Below are positions 21,032-24,600 of a stretch of 24,600 nt of DNA, in pieces. A program made the position numbers and the translations under genes. Position 1 is the stretch's first letter, and each line of letters starts with the position of its first letter. The stretch spans positions 1-24,600 of the forward strand of contig URPI01000013.1 of NCBI GenBank assembly GCA_900549705.1. The letters are read 5' to 3'. The notes beneath the pieces were generated by a model. The model did no database searches and had not been told where the DNA came from. It saw only the letters and a program-made list of their open reading frames with translations. This DNA comes from an uncultured Eubacteriales bacterium (GTDB lineage: Bacteria; Bacillota; Clostridia; Oscillospirales; Oscillospiraceae).

Positions 21032-21149
21032 CGTGAAAAAGTGCAAAATGGTAAAAACAAACGTTTGCTTAAAAGCTAAGTTTACATAATTGAACGAATA
21101 TTAAAAAATTAGTAAGATTTACAAAATGTAACAATTTGGCATAAAATGC

Positions 21150-21178
21150 TTGAATTATAGTCGAAAATGGAGTATAGT
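21150..21178 (+). promoter_or_regulatory. Promoter of xerD
   Basis: TTGAAT (21150-21155), 17-base spacer and TATAGT (21173-21178). The leader would be about 63 bases; the ribosome binding site (AGAGG) is weak and rather far from the ATG. Confidence 0.6.
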
Positions 21179-21247
21179 GTTCGCATATCAAAAACAGTGT
21201 GCTAAGACAAAGCGGACTGATTCTAAACAGAGTAGAGGTTACTGGTT

Positions 21248-22132
21248 ATGCTAGACTTGATCCATGCTTACGAAGATTACTTGGTGAGGGAAAAGCACGC
21301 ATCCAGCAATACCGTCTCCTCCTATATGCGTGACATACGCCAATTCGTTGACTGGCTGCGCCGGAAAGAGGAGAGTATCCTGGATGTGGCGAGCACTGAT
21401 GTCAGCGATTATCTCAGTGAAATCCAATCCCAAGGGAAGTCGGGGGCTACCGCATCCCGGTCACTTGCCAGCTTGAAGAATTTCTTTATGTATGCGGCAT
21501 CCATCGGGGCTATGGCCAATCCCCTCGCGCTTGACGAGATCCACATAGACCGAGGGGCAAAGAGGCTTCCGCAGGTGCTGACGAATCAAGAGGTGGAGTT
21601 GCTTTTGTCCCAGCCGGATTGTGCGGATTCCAAGGGCTGCCGGGATAAGGCAATGATGGAGCTGCTGTACGCCACGGGAATGCGCGTTTCGGAGTTGATT
21701 GATTTGGATGTAAACGATGTGGATTTAGAGCTTGCCACAGTAAAATGCGGCAGCGGAAAGAGCGGCCGCATTGTTCCTGTTTATCCTGCTGCATCGGAAG
21801 CGCTGGCAGATTACCTTCGCAAGTCTCGTCCTGTGCTGGTCGGCATCCAGGAGCAGACTGCACTTTTTGTGAACGTCAGCGGAACGCGCATGAGTCGACA
21901 GGGCTTTTGGAAAACCCTGAAATATTATCAGGTGAGAGCCGGAATCGAAAAGGAGATAACGCCCCATACGCTGCGCCATAGCTTCGCAGTTCACTTGCTG
22001 GAAAACGGAGCTGATTTGGGGGTGCTTCAGGAATTGATGGGGCACAGCGACATTTCATCTACGCAGAAATATACTCAAATGGTGAGCCAGAAGATTCAGT
22101 CCGTTTACCGGAAGTGTCATCCAAAAGCATAA
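21248..22132 (+). CDS. xerD: Tyrosine recombinase XerD-type
   Basis: 294-residue site-specific tyrosine recombinase of the size and shape of XerC/XerD, which resolve chromosome dimers at dif. The N-terminal SAM-like domain (1-100, YLVREKHASSNTVSSYMRDIRQF) is followed by the catalytic domain with Arg146 (TGMRVSEL), Lys171, His240 and Arg243 (HTLRHSF), His266 (MGHSDIS) and the nucleophile Tyr275. The end, VYRKCHPKA, is close to the HPRA ending of XerD. No phage-type extra N-terminal domain is present. It lies next to phage-like replication genes and behind an AT-rich repeat region, so a role as integrase of a small element cannot be excluded. Confidence 0.85.
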   Translation: MLDLIHAYEDYLVREKHASSNTVSSYMRDIRQFVDWLRRKEESILDVASTDVSDYLSEIQSQGKSGATASRSLASLKNFFMYAASIGAMANPLALDEIHIDRGAKRLPQVLTNQEVELLLSQPDCADSKGCRDKAMMELLYATGMRVSELIDLDVNDVDLELATVKCGSGKSGRIVPVYPAASEALADYLRKSRPVLVGIQEQTALFVNVSGTRMSRQGFWKTLKYYQVRAGIEKEITPHTLRHSFAVHLLENGADLGVLQELMGHSDISSTQKYTQMVSQKIQSVYRKCHPKA

Positions 22133-22133
22133 A

Positions 22134-22169
22134 AAAGGCCTATCGTCCGGCATTGGGCGATAGGCCTTT
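22134..22169 (+). terminator. Terminator after xerD
   Basis: AAAGGCCTATCG (22134-22145) and CGATAGGCCTTT (22158-22169) form a perfect 12-bp stem just after the xerD stop. The T-run on the plus strand is short; on the minus strand six T follow. Confidence 0.75.
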
Positions 22170-22198
22170 AAAGTTGTTAAAAATATACATTTACCTAC

Positions 22199-22227
22199 TT
22201 GATTTTTCCTCTTTGCTGTGGTATACT
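22199..22227 (+). promoter_or_regulatory. Promoter for the replication-type gene pair
   Basis: TTGATT (22199-22204), 17-base spacer and TATACT (22222-22227) with a TGG just before it. It follows the xerD terminator, so the next two genes are transcribed on their own. Confidence 0.68.
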
Positions 22228-22301
22228 ATTTTCACCTTAGATGAACTGATTGGTATTTATCAAAGAACACAAACATTTATGGCAGAGAGGAGAATTTTTA
22301 T

Positions 22302-22937
22302 ATGGCAGAAAAAGGAGTTGTCATTCGTCCGTCATTTTATGAAGCAATCATTTCCATGGGAGAGCAGAACCAGCTGGCACTATTCAAGGCCATCTGCTGC
22401 TACGGCCTGTATGGGCAGGAGCCGGTGGGCTTGTCCGCCAGGGCAGAGGCGCTGTTTGCGCTGATGAAGCCCAATCTGGACTCCGCCTCCAAGCGGTATA
22501 ATGCCAGCGTCGCCAACGGAAAAAAGGGAGGCGGTCAGACTGGAAATCAGAACGCCAGAAAACGACCTAGAAACGACCAAAGCATTCAACCCGGGGACGA
22601 GCCCAATACAGAAACTGAAAAAGAGAAAGAGACTGATATTGAAACCCCCGGTGCGGGGGTGCGGTGCAGAAAGAGAACGTTTTCTCCTCCTGATGTTCAG
22701 GACGTGGATGATTACTGCCGGGAGCAGGGCTACAGCAGCTTTGGCGGACGGTTTGTAGACTACTATGAATCCATCGGTTGGATGGTAGGGGACAAGCCCA
22801 TGCGGGACTGGAGAGCCGCCGCACGGAATTGGAATCGGAAAGCGCAGGATATGGCAGAGGACACGCAGGACGGCTTTGTCTTGGCTCCGGCAGAAGACCC
22901 CTTCGAGGTAGCCGTCCGGGAGGGCAGATATGTTTGA
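22302..22937 (+). CDS. DUF6291-like phage-type replication protein
   Basis: 211-residue protein. The N-terminal part (about 1-75, IRPSFYEAIISMGEQNQLALFKAICCYGLYG, then AEALFALMKPNLDSASKRY and GKKGG) matches the pattern of DUF6291 proteins found in prophages and mobile elements of Clostridia. A charged, low-complexity linker (about 75-125) leads to a C-terminal segment (FSPPDVQDVDDYCREQGYSS, then RFVDYYESIGWMVG and MRDWRAAARNW) like the end of phage replisome organisers that load a DnaB-type helicase. The neighbour, overlapping by 8 bases, is such a helicase. The exact role is inference. AGAGAGGAG lies before the ATG. A second ATG at 22279 is out of frame. Confidence 0.7.
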   Translation: MAEKGVVIRPSFYEAIISMGEQNQLALFKAICCYGLYGQEPVGLSARAEALFALMKPNLDSASKRYNASVANGKKGGGQTGNQNARKRPRNDQSIQPGDEPNTETEKEKETDIETPGAGVRCRKRTFSPPDVQDVDDYCREQGYSSFGGRFVDYYESIGWMVGDKPMRDWRAAARNWNRKAQDMAEDTQDGFVLAPAEDPFEVAVREGRYV

Positions 22938-24228
22938 CTTTGTCAGCGCGGAGTATAGCGCCATCGGCTGTATCCTCATCGATGCCCGGTGCCTGCCCGT
23001 GGTGCGGGAGCACATTCCCGCTCCGGCGGCCTTCACTCTGGAGCCCTGTCAGCGGGCTTATCAGGCGGCGTGTACGCTGGCAGACGAGGGAAAGCCGATT
23101 GACCCGGTGACCGTGGGGCGCACAGCAGGGCTGGAACGGGAATTTCTGGTGCAGTGCATGGAGATTGTTCCCTCTTGCGACGGGGCATCCCAGTACGCCG
23201 CAGCTGTTGCAGAGGGCTATCGGCGGCGGCAGCTGCAGGAGATAGGCAATCGGCTGCAAGCAGGAGCGCAGCAGCTGGACACAGATGCCGACCAGCTGTT
23301 AAGCCAGGCGCGTTCCGCGCTGGACACCATGGCGGAAGCGCCGGGCGGCACCATTGCAAAGACTACCGCAGACAGTCTATACAGCTTTCTGGATTTTCGG
23401 GCAGAGGTGAATGCCGGCACGCGGCAAACTGTCAAAACGGGTTTTACAGGCATTGACAACATCCTTGGCGGCTTTGCCCGAGGCGGCCTGTACATTGTGG
23501 CAGCTCGCCCCGGCGTTGGAAAATCCGCCTTTGGCATTGCCGTGGCAGACATGATTGCAAGGGATTACAGCGTGCTCTACGTCAGCTTGGAAATGACTGA
23601 GGAGGAGCTCAACGCTCGCCGTGTTGCTGCGTTTTCCGGCAGGCACTGCACCTATACGAAGCTCTTGTTTGGGCGCACAACCGAGGAGGAGGACTGCGAC
23701 ATCATCGATACCTGTGGTGTGCTCAGCAGGCGCAACCTGCGCATTGCTGCCGTGTCCGGCATGACGGTGGCACAGCTGGAAATCCAGGCGCGGAACGTTC
23801 ACGCCCAGGTGGTGATGGCAGCCTACCTGGGGCTGCTGTCCGGTACTGACCCAAAAGCCAGCGAGTACGATCGCATTACCCAGATTTCCGGCGACCTGAA
23901 GCGGATGGCTAAGCGCCTTGGCTGCGTGGTGATTGCGCTGTGTCAGCTCAATCGGGAATCCGCCATGGCGGGGTGCGACAAGCCCAGGCTTTCGCAGCTG
24001 CGTTCCTCCGGCGCCATTGAGCAGGATGCCGACGGAGTTCTGCTGCTGCACCGCCCGGAGTATGGGAAAACAGAGGTAAAGCGGGAGAGTCAGGAACCTC
24101 AGCGCTTCCAGATTGACGTGGCCAAAAACCGCCATGGAAGAACCGGGGGTGCAGAATTGTTCTGGTATGCCCCGGTGAACCGTTTTGAAGACAGAAGCGG
24201 CAAATGGACAATTAAGTCGTGGATTTGA
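22930..24228 (+). CDS. DnaB-like replicative helicase (Walker B altered)
   Basis: 432-residue SF4 helicase related to DnaB, which unwinds DNA at the replication fork as a hexamer. The N-terminal DnaB domain (about 1-110, SAEYSAIGCILIDARCL) is followed by a linker and the RecA-type motor: Walker A ARPGVGKS at 192-199, the catalytic glutamate Glu221 in YVSLEM, LCQLNRE, SQLRSSGAIEQDADGVLLLHRPE and the arginine-finger region KNRHGRTGG. The Walker B segment, usually VVIDYLQLM, reads VVMAAYLGLL at 294-303, so the aspartate is Ala298. The protein is shorter and more divergent than a main chromosomal DnaB and pairs with a phage-type gene, so it is probably of mobile-element origin. Confidence 0.85.
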   Translation: MFDFVSAEYSAIGCILIDARCLPVVREHIPAPAAFTLEPCQRAYQAACTLADEGKPIDPVTVGRTAGLEREFLVQCMEIVPSCDGASQYAAAVAEGYRRRQLQEIGNRLQAGAQQLDTDADQLLSQARSALDTMAEAPGGTIAKTTADSLYSFLDFRAEVNAGTRQTVKTGFTGIDNILGGFARGGLYIVAARPGVGKSAFGIAVADMIARDYSVLYVSLEMTEEELNARRVAAFSGRHCTYTKLLFGRTTEEEDCDIIDTCGVLSRRNLRIAAVSGMTVAQLEIQARNVHAQVVMAAYLGLLSGTDPKASEYDRITQISGDLKRMAKRLGCVVIALCQLNRESAMAGCDKPRLSQLRSSGAIEQDADGVLLLHRPEYGKTEVKRESQEPQRFQIDVAKNRHGRTGGAELFWYAPVNRFEDRSGKWTIKSWI

Positions 24229-24245
24229 TGAAATTTTTGAAGAAT

Positions 24246-24346
24246 GCAACCGGCTGTTGACATACAAAAGGCGGAGAGTGTGAATTAAAGCACAAGCGAA
24301 CGAAAACAGCAACGCTGATTTCTTTGCTTGCAACCGCTGGTTGACA
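24246..24346. repeat. Imperfect 17-base direct repeat after the helicase gene
   Basis: GCAACCGGCTGTTGACA (24246-24262) and GCAACCGCTGGTTGACA (24330-24346) are nearly identical and 84 bases apart; a weaker third match, GCAACGCTGATTTC, lies between. No gene is seen in 24229-24360. Confidence 0.65.
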
Positions 24347-24360
24347 AAAGATGCAGTCCA

Positions 24361-24401
24361 AAAAATGTGAAAATGCCCATGGCCAGTTTCAGCCATGGGC
24401 A
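24361..24401 (-). terminator. Terminator of asnA
   Basis: TGCCCATGGC (24374-24383) and GCCATGGGCA (24392-24401) form a perfect 10-bp stem; on the minus strand four T, CACA and a further T-run follow. It lies 11 bases after the asnA stop. Confidence 0.78.
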
Positions 24402-24412
24402 AATATACGCAA

Positions 24413-24600
24413 TTAAAGCAGGGGAATTCCGGCTTTTTCGCAGGCTGCGATGGTTTCAGCATCCCACACGCTGGACTGCACCTCACCAATGTGGGCACAT
24501 CCCAACAGCAGCATGGAAAGTCTTGACTGGCCGATGCCGCCGCCGATGGTTAAAGGCAGCTCCCCGGCAAGCAGCATCTTGTGGAAGGGCAGCTCTCGCC
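24413..24600 (-). CDS. asnA: Aspartate-ammonia ligase, C-terminal part (cut by window end)
   Basis: The last 61 codons of a minus-strand gene that runs off the window. The sequence FHKMLLAGELPLTIGGGIGQ, then SRLSMLLLGCAHIGEVQSS and VWDAETIAAC, matches the C-terminus of AsnA, which makes asparagine from aspartate and ammonia with ATP; the TIGGGIGQSR motif is part of its class II synthetase-like active site. The protein ends AGIPLL. Most of the enzyme, including the start, lies outside, so completeness cannot be judged. It converges on the helicase gene and has its own terminator. Confidence 0.92.
   Translation of the reverse strand, partial: RELPFHKMLLAGELPLTIGGGIGQSRLSMLLLGCAHIGEVQSSVWDAETIAACEKAGIPLL

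Larger units (their letters stand above)
20919..21247. other. AT-rich intergenic region with several inverted repeats
   Basis: 329 bases with no credible gene and a clearly lower GC content than the flanking genes. It holds two perfect hairpins (20934-20964 and 20994-21031), smaller palindromes CAAACGTTTG (21058-21067) and TTACA-AAA-TGTAA (21119-21131), the 11-mer AGTTTACATAA (21079-21089), and the xerD promoter. Confidence 0.8.

Noticed and set aside
20919..21247. CRISPR array or MITE in the AT-rich gap
   Set aside because: The inverted repeats differ from each other, there is no regular spacer pattern and no matching terminal repeats or target duplication.
22279..22464. Out-of-frame ATG (repeat of TATGGCAGA) before the DUF6291-like gene
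   Set aside because: It gives an arginine- and serine-rich shadow frame; the ATG at 22302 has the better ribosome binding site and the family match. The short repeat is probably chance.
23377..24498. 373-residue open frame on the minus strand opposite the helicase
   Set aside because: Antisense of the DnaB-like motor, runs through the asnA stop and terminator region and has no family features.

Overview
The window is a mostly core chromosomal stretch from an endospore-forming Firmicute. The complete eight-gene spoIIIA operon, strong AGGAGG-type ribosome binding sites, a tepA/ftsK pair and the asp23-nusB-xseA-xseB-ispA order point to class Clostridia. Small families such as TIGR03905 (TSCPD) and TIGR04086, and moderate to high GC in the genes, suggest Oscillospirales/Oscillospiraceae; that placement is inference from gene content, not from a marker comparison.

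Layout. 1-1032: the end of a NUDIX hydrolase and a GNAT acetyltransferase (+). 1041-1877: a two-gene minus-strand unit (ybaK and a TSCPD protein) with its own promoter and terminator. 1931-6421: tepA, a divergent UppP/BacA-family membrane protein and ftsK/spoIIIE (+). 6531-11035: spoIIIAA-AH, tightly overlapping, bounded by strong terminators; the products build the mother-cell side of the SpoIIIA-SpoIIQ channel. 11204-15275: asp23-like, nusB, a TsaD/Kae1-like paralogue, xseA, xseB, ispA, in the order known from Bacillus except that folD is absent and the TsaD paralogue sits in its place. 15359-19000: a minus-strand ribosomal and transcription block, rpmG-secE-nusG-rplK-rplA, then a separately promoted rplJ-rplL unit behind an L10-type leader; rpoB does not follow rplL. 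19033-20918: ruvX (+), two half-size TauE/SafE genes (-) and a small membrane protein (+). 20919-21247: an AT-rich gap with two perfect inverted repeats. 21248-24228: a XerD-type recombinase, then a phage-style replication pair (a DUF6291-like protein and a DnaB-like helicase). 24413-24600: the C-terminal end of asnA (-).

Most interesting places: the DnaB-like helicase whose Walker B aspartate appears to be alanine; the AT-rich inverted-repeat region before xerD, which carries a sequence matching one arm of Firmicute dif; two RNA elements in the ribosomal operons (an L10 leader with mutually exclusive pairings ahead of a T-run, and a three-way-junction candidate between nusG and rplK that resembles an L1 target); the UppP homologue lacking catalytic positions; the TsaD paralogue that keeps its metal ligands; and a promoter placed directly before a terminator hairpin at the end of the TauE genes. 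No rRNA, tRNA, CRISPR array or insertion sequence was seen.
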